This document shows positions 10,986 to 22,935 of a DNA stretch of 64,000 nucleotides, one piece after another. The notes beneath the pieces were generated by a model, which did not search any database, was not told where the DNA came from, and was given only the letters and a program-made list of their open reading frames with translations. A program made the translations under genes and the position numbers. Each line of letters opens with the position of its first letter. Within the stretch, counting starts at the first letter, position 1. The DNA is taken from assembly GCA_029204225.1 (NCBI GenBank), contig CM055109.1, forward strand, positions 47,616,612-47,680,611, written 5' to 3'. The DNA comes from Diphasiastrum complanatum (lineage: Eukaryota; Streptophyta; Lycopodiopsida; Lycopodiales; Lycopodiaceae).

Positions 10986-11711
10986 GTTTACGTCTCTCTT
11001 CCTTAGGAATGTGTACAAATGCCTTACATCCAAAGATTCGCAAGTGGTTCAACTTTGGCTTCTTCTTCGTGAATGCTTCCTCAGGTGTTATCTTTGGTAT
11101 GGCAATGGTACGACTTCTATTTTGAAGATAGACTGCCATATTGCATGCTTCTGCCAAAAATCTTTTGGTAGTTTTATCTCAACTAGCATAGATCTGGCAC
11201 TTTCCACAATCATACGACTCTTGCGCTCAGCTACACCATTGAGAGTAGGAGTATGAGCTTGCGTAAATTGTCTTTTAATCCCACATTGATCACAAAGATC
11301 CTTAAAGTCATTAGACTTGTACTCACCTCCACTATCTGATCTTAGGACTTACCTGTCTGATTTTCGACCAATGCTTTGAAGCTCTTGAAATTGTCAAATG
11401 CATCTGATTTCTTCTTCAAGAAGTAGATCCACGTCTTACGTGACATATCATCAATAAAGGCCATGAAATAGAAGGATTTACCTAAGGACATGGTCCTCAT
11501 AGGCCCGCATAAATTTGTGTGGATGAAATTTAGGATGCTCTTTGCTCTTGCAACACCACCTTTATTGAACTTCTCTCGATGTTGCTTCCCATATACACAT
11601 GATTCGCACATCGATTTCAAGTGGTCTTCTATAGTAGGCAATCTTGTTATCATCTCCAATTTTCTCATCAAACTGAGGCTTCCCAAGTTCAAGTGACCTA
11701 TCCAGATCATA
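10986..11711 (-). pseudogene. Copia D: pre-integrase and integrase core
   Basis: This is the proximal half of the interrupted minus-strand Copia D. From 11711 down it reads 'IGHLNLGSLS' and 'CESCVYGKQHR' (pre-integrase His/Cys motif), then 'FIDDMSRKTWIY', 'SDSGGEYKSN' and 'NGVAERKSR' (catalytic Asp/Glu regions). It ends in 'LRIFGCKAFVHIPKEERR', where Copia A begins. Frameshifts lie near 11350 and 11160 and a stop follows the first segment. Its upstream part is cut off at about 11712 by gypsy sequence on the other strand. Confidence 0.9.
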
Positions 11712-12004
11712 GAAAATTTTTATTTTTACCCTCGCCAAATTACAGAAACTGTGCTTTTGTGTGCCAGAAACCTTCGCCAATTCTACCCTAGCTTTATTTG
11801 TGTCAGATTATGAGTCTGAGAGTTCGGCGAAGGTTATTTCCGAAGAATTTGTCAAAAAAATTTGATTAGAGAGTGTTTTTCAAAAATAGCATTGTGAACC
11901 TTCGCCGAGTGAATCTTTGTCGAGTGAACCTTCGTCGAGTGAATCTTTGCCTAGGGAACCTTTGCTAGTTCTATTTTTAGGTTCGAATTTTCTAGATCAA
12001 GTCC
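11712..12004 (+). other. Leader of Athila/Tat-like gypsy copy 1 (5' truncated)
   Basis: This matches, in the same sense, the leader of gypsy copy 2 read on minus from about 50740 to 50500. Shared features are the 'TTTATTTTTACCCTCGCCAAA' start and repeated CCTTCGCC/GGCGAAGG words. LTR and PBS are missing, so the copy is 5'-truncated at its junction with Copia D. Near-tandem CTTCGCCGAGTGAA-type repeats occur at 11900-11945. Confidence 0.7.
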
Positions 12005-14990
12005 TTGACAAACTTTGAGTCAAATTTGATAGAGTTTGATTTTGTTTTTGAGAATTTTTTCATGGCCTTAATAGGCGCAGCACAAGATTGGTACTATAAT
12101 CAAGATGAAACTGAGCGTATAGATTGGGAGACTGTTAAACGAGCCTTATCACATGGTTTAAACCTCGGAAGTTTATGGAAGACCCTTTCCTACTTTTAAG
12201 TAAAATTAAAATGGAAAAAAAAAATTGTTTGAAATTACATTGAACAGGTAAAACATCTCGGATCTGAGTGCAAACCTAAGCTGATTAACAAAAATGCCAT
12301 GATTATGTGGTTTTTGTTAGGTTTACCTAAAAGGATCAGACGTGAGTTAAAACGCCATAATGAGTATGCAATCTTGCAAAATGTTATGGATGATGCAATT
12401 CGGGAGGAGGATGAAGATTCAGACAATGACCCGAATATCGGTATGTTGCGTTATACAGCAGGGCAGACCACTACGACATCCACCACTATTGCATCAACGA
12501 ATGTCAACGCTACTGCAGAAATAATGCTCAATGAGTTTGAGAAACTCGAGAAGAACCAGCAGAAACAGATGAAAAAGTTGCAGTCACAATTTGATGAGAA
12601 GATTAAAGCATTGGAAGATTTCCATGGACAAGCGAACAAGGAACCTGAGAAGTTTGCAAAGACTTTTCCTACCAGGGAAAATGTCTGTTGTTCTATTTGT
12701 ACAAGAAATCACACAGTGAATGAGTGTCCTCAATTGAAAAAATGAATGGTAATCAGTATATGCCATTTATATAATTCGCCTGATCATGAGACTGCTTTTT
12801 GCAATTTCAATCCTCATATAATTCAGCAACGGTATGTCCAGATGGGATATCGAGAACCACATTATGGAGGAAATCCGGCAGCTAGACCTCATCAATCTAC
12901 TCTTGGATATCCGGAATGATTAGCCTTACCTGTCCCACCAAAGCACCCCGTTCCTCCTGCCAATTCGATGGAACTAGAACCTTACAAAAGTTTCGAGCAA
13001 TGGAACTATGGTAATGATCAAGAAGGTGGATCTTTAGAACAATATGCTATTTATGTTGTCGCGCAACAAAAGCATCTAGAAACTGGACCAGAGCACCACT
13101 TGGATGCTTTGCATGTGGAGAAAATCAGAAAGTTGCAGAATGTCCCAATAAAGAAAATTTTGTACCATTCTGTCGGACTGTGGTTATGGGCATTGTTACA
13201 AGGAATGTCCAGCAAGACCGAAGCCACCATCAGCTACAGCTCCTATAAATTTAATAACAATCAAGCAAAGACCAGTAGCTCAGAATAAACCAAGTGTACC
13301 CTTGATGGTGGTCACCCAAGCACAAAAGTAGAAAGAATTGGTAGCAGTCCAATACCTGCTGATTCTATACCATTCACTGATATACCAACAGCATCTGGAG
13401 TCTATCCAAATCTTCATGCAAAAAAAAGAAGATATCAAGATATGAGACAATGGATTAAACATCTGCAAGAAGAAGAGAAGCTTGAAGCTGCTAGAGTAAC
13501 AACCGAAGTTCATCCTTCACCATTGCAACCATCGAATATTTCACGTACATATATGAATGCTCAGTTGCATCATCATGAAGAACCTTTCAAGATGATTGAA
13601 CCAGAAGCACTGCAAATAGAACTGCGCATGAATATTTTGTCTAGTAAGATCAATATTTCATTGGGAGAGTTTCTGAAGTTGGTGCTAAAAGCAAAAGAAG
13701 TATCAGCACAAAAGTTAACTCAAGCTGAACCAAAAGTCCATCAGGAGCCACTTTTTTGTGCTGGATTTGAAGAATCTAATGAAGTACTCCATGTCAGAAC
13801 ATCTTGGGAAAGTGAACAAAAAAATATCACCCTATCGATACAGCATAGACAATTTTCTAATGAAGCGGCTGTGATAGATGGCGTTTCGGGAGCTAACCTG
13901 ATTTTTACAAAGTTATGTGCAAAATGGAGTCTTACAAAGATAAAGCCTACAACTTTTGCCATTAAGCTAGTTGATCAAACAATAGTTCATCCGCAAGAAA
14001 TGGTTGAAGATATACCTGTCAGAATTGCCGGAGTACAGTTCGTCATTACTTTCGTAGTAATGGACTTACCAGAAGCACCAAATGTCTATCGAGTCCTATT
14101 GGGATGCCCATGGTTACGAGTTGCGCAAGTAATTCATAATTGGGGTACCGGAAAAATCACTTTTGAAAATTGTGAACGTGCAGTCAAGATTGATCCTACA
14201 ACTTGGACTATCAGACTGGTGGTTCAAAAAGAGGATGATGATTCATCAACAACGGATCATACTTGTGATCGACCAGAAAAAAATTTGGGAGTTCACTGCG
14301 ATTCTTCAAACCGATACTATCAACTGGAATGAAGCTCTTGCAACGATTGACTGTACAGCAGAATATATGTGTCAACAAGATAATCAATCAGATTCGAGCG
14401 AGATTTCATTATTGGATTGAATCTTGGATACACCGATCACTTTTCCATTAAATGTGGCGAATGTAGCTTGGATATCAACGGAACCTATACCAGATCCGAG
14501 TGAAGGTGAACTCATTCCAGTGAGTCATGCTTTGACTTATGATGACAATGCAGAACTTACTAATGAGCAGATTCTAAATCATATGGATCCGACCAGATTT
14601 GGAGTGCGTAATATTCCTAATGAATCAACAATAAAACCACCAAAAGTAGTTATATTGAAGGAAGACAGGATCACAGAGTCAATGACAAAGAAACAAGCCA
14701 AGCAACATTATAAACGGTTTTGAAATGAGAAAATCCTCCTCAAAAGATTGATTCAATGAATGTGCCACCCTTACTAGATAAAGACAAAGGAAAAGTCAAG
14801 GATGATTCTACAAGTCATAGTTCTAGCAAGACATCATCGTCTAAGAAGTCTTCACTCTGTACTTTTGTCAAGGAATCATTGGGCTGGCCTAGCATCAGAT
14901 ATTCAACAATATCGGCTGCCCACTCAAGTACTGCTTCAACATAGAACAATGCAGTGTCTGGTAATTCATCATCCACTTCAGTATTAACTA
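12005..14990 (+). pseudogene. Athila/Tat-like gypsy gag-protease, copy 1
   Basis: A degenerate Ty3-gypsy Gag-PR frame, homologous throughout to the minus-strand copy at 47.3-50.3 kb. Landmarks are 'GAAQDWYYNQDE' (Gag core, 12075), 'LGLPKRIRREL' (12312), a CX2CX3HX4C knuckle in 'CSICTRNHTVNEC' (12690-12728) and a second knuckle at about 13170 broken by a one-base loss. The protease-like motif is 'AAVIDGVSGANLI' (13860), where copy 2 keeps DGGSG. A linker with 'DTPITFPLN' and 'MTKKQAKQHY' ends near 14720. Many frameshifts and stops are present. RT and integrase do not follow on this strand. Confidence 0.85.
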
Positions 14991-14999
14991 TTGTTGATC

Positions 15000-15785
15000 C
15001 TGAAACATGATTGGCCAAATAGTGTTGTTTACCCTTTCGAACCACAACTCAAAAATCAAATTTGGTCAATAAAAGTAGCCATCTTGCAATATGCCCCGTG
15101 TTACTTGTCTTGTTCACCAAATAAAGTAATGGGTTATGATCAGTACAATGCAAAATGCGTTGCCAATAGATAATGTCGAAACTTCTTAACAGAGAAAATC
15201 ATGGCCAATGCTTTGTGTTCGATTGTCGAATAATTCTTCTCAGGATTTGTAAGTTGTCTGCTTGCAAACCTGATAGGAGAATCCTTCTTATATTCACCTG
15301 GCTGCATCAAAACTAATCCAATTGCATATTTTGATGCATCTACTTGAACATGAAACTCAATTGTCCAGATTGGAGCTCATAGTATTGGTGCAGAAGCCAA
15401 AGCTTTCTTTAATTTTTCAAATTCTTCCAATGCCTCTACTATCCAAATTGGTACAATAGTCAACTTTTATATAGGTCTTGCTAAATCCGCAAAGAATAGA
15501 ATAAATATCCGATAGTAATTTGCATGGCCCATAAAAACATAGACTCCTTGAATCGTTCCTGACGGCGGTAACTCAATAATGGCTTTGATTTTGGAATAAT
15601 CCGTAGCAATGTCGTGTCTTGATATCACATGTCCAAGGACAACTCCATGAGTAACCCAAATTTGACACTTTTTCGGATTTAAGGAGACTTGGTATTTGCG
15701 ACAATGTTCAAATACTTTCTCCAAACGATCCAAATGGTCTGTATCCACATTACAGACTCCGAGATCATCCAAGTAGATTTCAAGA
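15000..15785 (-). pseudogene. Gypsy reverse transcriptase / RNase H fragment
   Basis: On minus, 15772 to about 15467 reads the RT thumb and connection: 'VSLNPKKCQIW', 'VVLGHVISRHDIATD', 'IIELPPSGTI', 'FMGHANYYRIFI'. Further down, 15240-15020 reads RNase H with 'STIEHKALAMIF', 'FRHYLLAT' and 'DHNPLLYLVN', followed by 'HIARWLLLL'. This is the pattern of Athila/Tat/Ogre-type Ty3-gypsy elements. It lies tail to tail with the plus-strand gag-protease of what looks like the same lineage, which implies an inversion or two separate insertions. Stops and frameshifts make it non-functional. Confidence 0.85.
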
Positions 15786-15863
15786 AATTTCTACAAGTAT
15801 TGTTCAAAACCGATCAACCAAACTAGTATTCTGTGTCATGGACCCTCCAAATTCACCTATAAG

Positions 15864-17110
15864 TTGGCTGAATTTGATTCATTCCTCACTTGTGCTAGCG
15901 AAGCTCTTGCCAATTTTTCCAGTGACCAAAGCCTTCAAAACTTTCTATATTGTTTTTTGATATACACTCGTGCTCATTATTCTCAGTTTCTGTTCTTTTC
16001 CATCATGTCTTTCACAGATACTTCTCAGTCGCCTCGTTACACTATTAATCGTGATGTCCCATCTGCAACGGATATCACAAACCTTCCTAGCACAAGCATG
16101 GTCACTCAGTGGATGACCCTTACGGAGCCTCTGCTTACTGCAATGGGTATTCATGAGAGAGCCTTCTCGGGGAGAATCAACATGGATTTTATCACTCTTG
16201 CCTTCAGTACTTGGAAGGAAGAGAAATCCAAATTTTATATTACCTTCCAAGGAGCCACACACAAGGTGCGTGTGACTGAGGCCGCCCTTGCTACTATAGG
16301 GATAGCATCTAGTACCCAAGCCTCACCGAACACCAAGATAGCCAAGGCTCCTCTGGAACCATATAACTGGTTCAAGACTGTCTTTGGAGAGCTCAAACAA
16401 ACTACCAAGAGCAATACCAAGCAGCAATTTGTTGTTGGTCCGATGTTGTCACTCCCAGCAGCCTCCCACCTTGAAAATAAAATCCATAGTGTTTGTATGG
16501 ATGCCGTGTTTTCTATCTATGAAGAAGCACCGGTAAAGTTATCTCAATAGGCATAGAGCTCACATAGTCGTCATCGTTCATGCAGCGAGATCATCATTCC
16601 TAACTCACCTTCCTCGTCACAACGTCGTACTAGACAAACATCTTCAGCTGCGCTTCCACCCCCTGCTGCTATTCGCACTAAACTCCCTATTTCCCCCACC
16701 TTTGATACTTCCCTTGCCTCTGCTTCCTCACAAGGTCAAAATGTGATAATTGGATCTGCCATTCCAGTCACAGCTGCCTCGCCAACCTCTTTTCCACAGA
16801 TCCGAGTCATTTTTCCAAACACACAATCATTCATGGATATGTTTGATGATTCCAACCCACTGGTCCCAGATGAGACTTTTGTAATGCCCACCAGCCCCGG
16901 ACCCTTTGAACTCCAATCCCCTAGAAGATGAGTTGAACAGTTCCATGATACTGCTACTAGCTTTGATGATTCTTTTCAGATCAACCAGCAAGATCAAGTT
17001 GAAGCCGTCCCAAACACCCTTAGGGTCGATCATGTTGTTATATCTCCAAAGTATTTCGACGCCATAGTACCAAAGGGTTTTGAAGCCAAAGATATATTTG
17101 AAGAAGAATA
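15864..17110 (+). pseudogene. Long broken reading frame, possible plant-transposon-protein domain
   Basis: Open from 15864 to 16547, then the same frame continues to TAA near 17108 through three stops (TAG 16548, TAG 16554, TGA 16929), about 415 codons in all. An N-terminal folded-looking part (about residues 60-200, with 'GIHERAFSGRINMDFIT' and 'FQGATHKVRVTEAAL') is followed by a Ser/Pro/Thr-rich linker. The segment 'VRVTEAALATIGI' resembles 'VRMDISEATFDVVL' of the MAS frames at 20 and 35 kb, suggesting a shared domain of the kind found in uncharacterised plant retroelement proteins. No enzyme motif is visible. The internal ATG at 16005 may be a better start. Confidence 0.45.
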
Positions 17111-17204
17111 ACCGGCCACATAATAGAGATGCATGATTAGTGAATCATTTGGGTTTATTAGTAAAAATTATGTGCATTGGATATATAGTATTCTTGGGAT
17201 AGAG

Positions 17205-18075
17205 TATTCTTTAGTTAAGGAATAGACTCAGCTCATTAGTGATTGAATATTAGAGCGCTCAATTGGATAACAAAATATAATGAATCCAAGAATAATAACT
17301 GAATTGATATTCAGCATGACTTTGGGTTTCTAGAGTTGATTCTAGACGATAATCTAAAGTTTTTTTGTGATTGACGATGATTGTCATTATCATTTTGGTA
17401 TGCTTTCTATCTTTAATTACCAATGGCATATAGAACTTGAATATCTAGCACTTCTATCTAAGAATCTTGTTTGGAGAGTATTCCTAAAATCTAGTATTTT
17501 CCTAATGGAAAGATTTTGGAACGATTCTTACTTTCCTAAGTTATGTTGGACATATATTCCAGTATCTTGTAAATGATTAAATATGGTTTGGATTCCCTAA
17601 AATTATGATTGACAAATCATACGAATCTAAATATTTATGATTGACGGATCATAAATAGATAATTGTTGTCAGAAGATTATAAGAAATTGTGATGATTCTT
17701 AAGTGTGATGATTAATTCTTGATCTATTAATTGAGTAAAAATTCGAAATAGTGTTTTGAATCTCTCTATTCTAGTATTTTATTGAGAGCTTGTGGATTTC
17801 ACAAACATTCTCACAAGATAAATATTTTATTTGTGGAGGATTTAATTTATCTAGTGGATGCTATTTTGCTACAGTTTATGGTCTACAGATGCTTAAGTAT
17901 AGTTTTTCTTTTGATTGGATCTCTAGATGTCATAGGAGACAGACAAATCTATTAAGATGAATGAGTGCTATTTTCTTGTATTTGATGCTAGAAACATGAG
18001 CATTTAACACAAAAGAGTATTTAGGATACTCAGAAATGAGTTTTAATCATTTTATATCTTAATGATTCTCCTAGA
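17205..18075 (+). repeat. Dispersed repeat R1, copy 1
   Basis: About 870 bp that recur in the same orientation at 45776-46627. Both begin near TTAGTTAAGGAATAGACTC, share GAATCCAAGAATAATAACTG and end near TATATCTTAATGATTCTCC. No reading frame is conserved between them. R1 may be a solo LTR or part of a long untranslated region, but its true ends are not defined here. Confidence 0.8.
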
Positions 18076-18139
18076 GATTTTAGTGAGACAGTTCAACAAT
18101 AAACCAGATGATTGTTCAATCTAGTAAAAGATACTGATC

Positions 18140-19506
18140 TATTGAGCCCAGAAACCGTTAATGCAGAACTATTATATTGGATTACTCGACAAGATCAAAT
18201 CTAGTATGAAAAAGTTTGTATCTTATACTTCATTGGCACAAATCTGTCAAGATGTCGTCATTATGGAGAATCCTATTTTGAATAAGAGGGTAGATCGCTC
18301 CTATCCAAACGCAGAGATATCGGATGGGAAATCAGAAAAATTTGAAAGTTTCATGCTAGTCAAGCAAACAAGGGCAGAAGGCTACGAATCATCAGGAAGT
18401 GCAATAGAGTTAAGAGGATCAAGTGTAACAAGTGACCACAAACCTAGTACCTCAAGTTCCAGTTGTCATCAAAACTCAGACTAGAAAAGTAAAGTTTCTT
18501 GAGAAAGACCAATGTACATACTGCTTTGTACAAGGTGTCCAATCAAGAATCTGCGCTTCTTACAAAGACAAAATGCGGAGCAGATGGTCCGACAATCAGA
18601 TACAAGGATTCAAGAGTTCGAAGAAGAATCAAGCCGGCAAGGATCTCACCAAAGGGATGGATGTCAAATTGATCCATCTAAATCACAAGTTTCTTCAACA
18701 ACCAGTGGCAACATGGAAGTATTGATCATATCATCTTGCATGTCTCCGAACCCCAAGAAAGACCACAATATCCTACCAATTTATTTTGTCTATGGATGCG
18801 GAGGAAAACATTGTCGAGCCGAATCTCCACATCGAGGGGATACATCAACATTCGAACTCTGGTGTGCACAATGCGGAATTAACCATCCATGCCGAGATTT
18901 CCAATGCGAAATCCACAAATAGTTAGGAGGCATGTGGCTTATATAGATCGATATGCATCTGTGTTGACCAATCCACCTACAGATAAAATGCACTACAAAT
19001 GGAAAATCCTAGTGCCACCAGGTTATGAAACAACTGAAGAGGAGGACAACTCGACAAAAGTCCCGAAGTACGTAGACACATTCACGGACAAATCGACAAC
19101 AACATCACAGAAAATAGAGTTGGTAGAATCTATCAAGCCAATAGTAAGTGAGGAAGTCAAGAAATGGACAACCGATGAAGTCCAGTGGATTTTACCAAGT
19201 CTCTTGGCACAGTCATTGCAAAGATTTTTTAATGATAAATTACAAGGGGAACCAGTGTCAATAGGACGACTTGAGGGCAGTTCAGCACAAAATCCGAGGG
19301 AAAGCGCAATCACGCAGCCTTCAAATGAGAAGTGTAATGACAAGGGGAAGACTAAGGTTGATGATTTCCCCTCAATGAGCAAGACTCAACCAAAGTCTGA
19401 TGGTCTCATGATGCAACAAACTCCCAAACCAACGTCAAATCTAGGTATAATAGTCCTTAAAAGGCCAAATCCAGGGAATCCTAGCCCAAATAGGCCTTCA
19501 GTCTAG
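18140..19506 (+). pseudogene. Gag-like retroelement frame with Cys/His region
   Basis: Successive frames on plus, broken by shifts near 18480 and 18900, read like one Gag-type protein. An N-terminal segment contains 'KIKSSMKKFV' and 'SLAQICQDV'. A Cys/His-rich middle follows ('YGCGGKHCRAESPHRGD', then 'CAQCGINHPCRDFQC', 18790-18915). A long hydrophilic Ser/Thr/Lys-rich tail (18889-19506) has no motif. Nearby R1 and the 15.9-kb frame could belong to the same element. Exact family is not recognised. Confidence 0.5.
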
Positions 19507-19509
19507 CAA

Positions 19510-20134
19510 GAGCCAGTGCTTCGTATCAAGGCCTTATTTCCTTCATGAAGGTGGAACTATTTTCAAGGAGGAGGAGCTTTCAAGTCAAAGATCTTCTCCA
19601 AGCATGGAAGGAACCAAAGGAAAAGGTGCAAAGATGGTGGAATGCTCATCAAATTCCACCAAAGAAGTCCTCTAGCTGACTAATTGGCCAGGCCGATCTA
19701 TCAATCTGGGCTCCTAATAAAGTTTGTCAAACAAGAATATACATTGTTGCATCAGTAACTTCGACACAGAGGCTGACACGAACGTCTCGGAATGACTTAG
19801 ACGAGATCTGACAATCAGTCATTAACAACCAACTATCTCTCATTCATATGAATGATAGACCTCAACATCTACAATATCAATTCACACAACACAATGAATC
19901 CTTTAGGATGACGAACATTCTAAAGTGCTAATGAAATAGTGATTCTGAATGTCATAATCCCAATTAGGTGCAAAACAATTGGTAAGTTCAACTACACAAG
20001 TAATTCAACTATCGATTAATTTACAGACAATTTCAATATTGAATTTATAGACATACAATCACGACAGTATCAAGACTAATAAGATTGTCTGACCAGAGTT
20101 GTCGCAGTAGAGGTGTGAAATATGCACTACAAAA
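19510..20134. other. Non-coding stretch; part matches 32.2-32.4 kb
   Basis: No coding frame. The part 19915-20110 matches 32225-32410 in the same orientation with moderate divergence: AGTGATTCT..AATGT, ACACAAGTAATTCAAC against ACACAAGCAATCAAAT, then TATCAAGACTAA against TATCAAGGCTAA. Both copies lie downstream, on minus, of a MAS frame, so this is probably the 3' part of one repeated unit, with copy 1 lacking almost 3 kb. Confidence 0.55.
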
Positions 20135-20686
20135 GTTGCATATTTCTCATTCTTCATGGAGTGGTAGAAGGCTTAGAAAGCTATACTTCCAAAATTGATT
20201 TTCTCGCCCATTATGGCAACCAACAAATATCCAATATTTGTGATTGAAATAGTAGAATCAACATCCATCCCAAAAAGAATATGGTTTCAATATTTACAAA
20301 AGTTCCTCAAGACAACATCATTAATCATAGAGGTTTTGAGGCCTTTGCTCTGCATGAAAAAACTCATGGAACAGGCTGATTTCATCGATGCCATCTTGCG
20401 TGAGGGTAGGAAGAACTGAGTCGTTGTTAGTCGGCAGTTGGAGTGCGGTAGCAAAGGTGGCTTCAGTGATGTTCATCTGCACATTCCGAACCTACGCTTG
20501 AATGGTAGTATACATCACAGTTGTGATGCCTTGTACAAATTCATTATTGCTCTCTTTGCCCTTTTTGAAAGGAGGGCCCGCCGAAGAGGGTTTGTCCTTG
20601 TATTCAAGATTTTGCAATTCTTTGATGTGCATCTTACTGCGCACCTTCTAGCTGACATTGGCAAGTACAACTGAATCAGAGGCCAT
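20135..20686 (-). pseudogene. MAS frame, copy 1 (truncated)
   Basis: Starting at the ATG at 20686-20684, the minus strand reads 'MASDSVVLANVS', then TAG (20648-20650), 'KVRSKMH', a deleted segment, and 'NEFVQGITTV'. It continues with 'MNITEATFATALQLPT', 'DEISLFHEFFHA' and 'NIGYLLVAI'. All have counterparts in the longer copy at 33.5-35.9 kb. The function is not known; the pattern resembles uncharacterised proteins carried by plant retroelements. Stops and frameshifts occur, and it is cut at about 20135 where it joins the downstream repeat. Confidence 0.6.
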
Positions 20687-21180
20687 CACAGAAAGATTTC
20701 GCTTTGATGTTGATAGCAAGCAGAATGTAGATTGATTGCAACAGGTAGCAAGAGCACATGAAGGCAAAAAAATGAAGCAAAAGGAAGCAAGAGTGTGGTT
20801 GTGGTCTGTAAATGAGAAGGTAAATGGTGTAAATAGAAAATTGATAGAAAAGTGGATAATAAAAGTGGCACGAGGTTTCATGATGGCATGTGTCCTTACC
20901 AAAGACTTCCACTGTGATGCATTGACTAACAAATCCAATGTCAAAGTTCTCAAATTAAATCAATTTGTCAACTATTCCATACTATGGAATATATTTTAAT
21001 AATCTCAAATATTCAAAAAATACAGTAAAATATAGTAAATAATTCAATCAATATTTCAAACAATTAAATAAAAGAACAATCGAAAGAAAAGTCAAACGAT
21101 CAATCGATAAGCAAGTAAGAAAATTAAAAAAAATTAAAATATTTACAAGTAATACTTCTTTATTCGAGAGCCATTAACTT
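20687..21180. other. MAS upstream region, then AT-rich DNA
   Basis: 20687-20960 resembles the region upstream of MAS copy 2 (35912-36140), sharing GGTAGCAA, GCACA..GAAG and AAAGTGGC-like words. It therefore probably holds the leader of the same unit. 20990-21160 is AT-rich with no features. Confidence 0.45.
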
Positions 21181-21513
21181 TGGCTGGAAGCAAGTTTCCT
21201 TGTAGATCAAATAGTTGAATGGATGGGGGAAGGAGTTATTACCTTCCCCAGTTTTCAGAGCCTTGATGTGACAGGGCCGCGCCTCCCCACGACTTGTTCC
21301 CACCCTTCCTTGTGCAAAGTTTTGGAGATTTGAAAGCAATAAACTTTGTCTTATGTTTAAACTTTTAATTTTGTAGAATCTCTAAAGAAGTTGCTCCATA
21401 AATATTCTTGGAGACCTGTCCTTTTAATCCGTACCTCTCCCTTTCTCCTCTTCTATACTTGCAGATCTCCAAATCTTGGAGAAGAGCTGAGGTACGTTGG
21501 AGTTGATTGATTG

Positions 21514-21599
<86 letters not shown>

Positions 21600-21951
21600 T
21601 TGTGGTCTGAATTGAACTTAATAAGTCTTTGGGGTCCATGAGCCATGTGGCACCTTTTGGTGGTCCCACATGGCTAGAAAGGCCTAGAAGGGACAAATGG
21701 GATCTTTTTTGGGGCCCACCTATCCTTTTTGCATGAGGGTGGAGAGGAGCTCAGGGGAGGGGGTAAAGGAGGTACGTGCACTTCCTTTTCCTCATTCTCC
21801 CAAGTTGTAGTTGAGTTCTTTTGCTCTCAAGTTGCTAGTTCTCAAGTTGGTTATTTCTTGAGGCCCTGTGTGTTAGCTTTTCCCTTTTTGTGGTTCTTAC
21901 ATCGTAGCTCTCCGTTTTTCCTCTAGTTTTTTGCCAGTTTCTCCTTTATCC
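21181..21951 (+). other. LTR- or leader-like region before gypsy gag
   Basis: Mixed-composition DNA with an 81-bp GA array, then a pyrimidine-rich stretch 21780-21940 leading to the gag start at 21952. This is the expected place of an LTR and leader, but no TG..CA ends, PBS or second LTR could be fixed. Confidence 0.35.
21517..21597. repeat. (GA)40 microsatellite
   Basis: A nearly perfect GA run preceded by TTGATTGATTGA. Confidence 0.97.
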
Positions 21952-22935
21952 ATGGATACCCCTATGGATGAGACTAGAGCTCCAAGTCCCGTTGGAACTG
22001 ATATGGAGAACATGACGCGTGCCATTAATTTGTTACAACAACAAATTGTGGACATGCGTTCAAAGCATGAACGGGCGGAGGCTGAGATTCGGGCTATGTC
22101 CCAGTCTCGTCAAGCTCTCCTAAACCCGATGTTTACTCCTGATTTTTTTACCGGAGAGAAAAAGGATAGACACCAAGATGTGGTGTTAGCCTGGTTAGAT
22201 CAATGGATGTCGCATTTCTCCATGCACGATCTACCAGGTAGTGGGATGATTTCCAGGTAGCCTTTAAGGCTGCCTTTATGCTTGTCCTAGATGATTTTGA
22301 ATATTATCGTCGATTTGCTACATTGCAAATGGGGACGAAGCCCTTGGATGTCTACTTGCAAGACTTCCAAGAGGCTACTTCGCGATATTTTAACCGCATA
22401 GATAGGGTACTCCTTAAGCTGTATTTCATCTTGGGCTTGCCCAAGGGATATCAGTTGGAGGTATGCCGTAATCAGCCACAGTCCCTAGAGGATGCTGTGT
22501 GTTTTGCTCGGATTTCGACAATACACACACGATAACCTGCAAAGAGCAACCAAAGCCTGAAACCAAAGACAAATCCTCTGTCGTTCCTTCTTTCAAAAAG
22601 GGCAAGGAGCGCATGGTCGACGAAGCTTCTCCATCGGTGAAGAAAAAGAAGCGCCCTCGGTTGGAGAGAGCGGACTTCGACAAGGCCAAAAGCAACGGGC
22701 TGTGTTTCTCCTGCGAGCAATAGGTCTGGGACCACTTTGTCCCCCACGTGTCGTTGAAGATTCAAGACTATGTAGATAATTTGTCTTTTCATATCATGAA
22801 TCTAGATAAGGTGGATGTAATCCTAGGAAAAGAGTGGTTTTTGCTAGGAATGAGTCCTTAAAGAAAGACTATGTATCTCATTGTGTTTCTTTCTTGCATA
22901 ATGACTCATGTGTTAGTCTTAAAGGTAATGAACCC
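21952..22935 (+). pseudogene. Ty3-gypsy gag with protease remnant
   Basis: Gag reads from ATG 21952: a coiled-coil-like 'NLLQQQIVDMRSKHERAEAE', then 'FTPDFFTGEK', a stop at about 22258, and in the next frame 'YYRRFATLQMGTKPLDVYLQ' and 'FILGLPKGYQLEV' (Retrotrans_gag pattern). A Lys-rich linker and the start of a zinc knuckle ('GLCFSCEQ', then TAG) follow. The end of a retropepsin follows directly: 'LSFHIMNLDKVDVILGKEWFL' (about 22778-22840). The protease active site is missing, so an internal deletion is inferred. The element is cut near 22935 by family-C LTR sequence. Confidence 0.8.
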
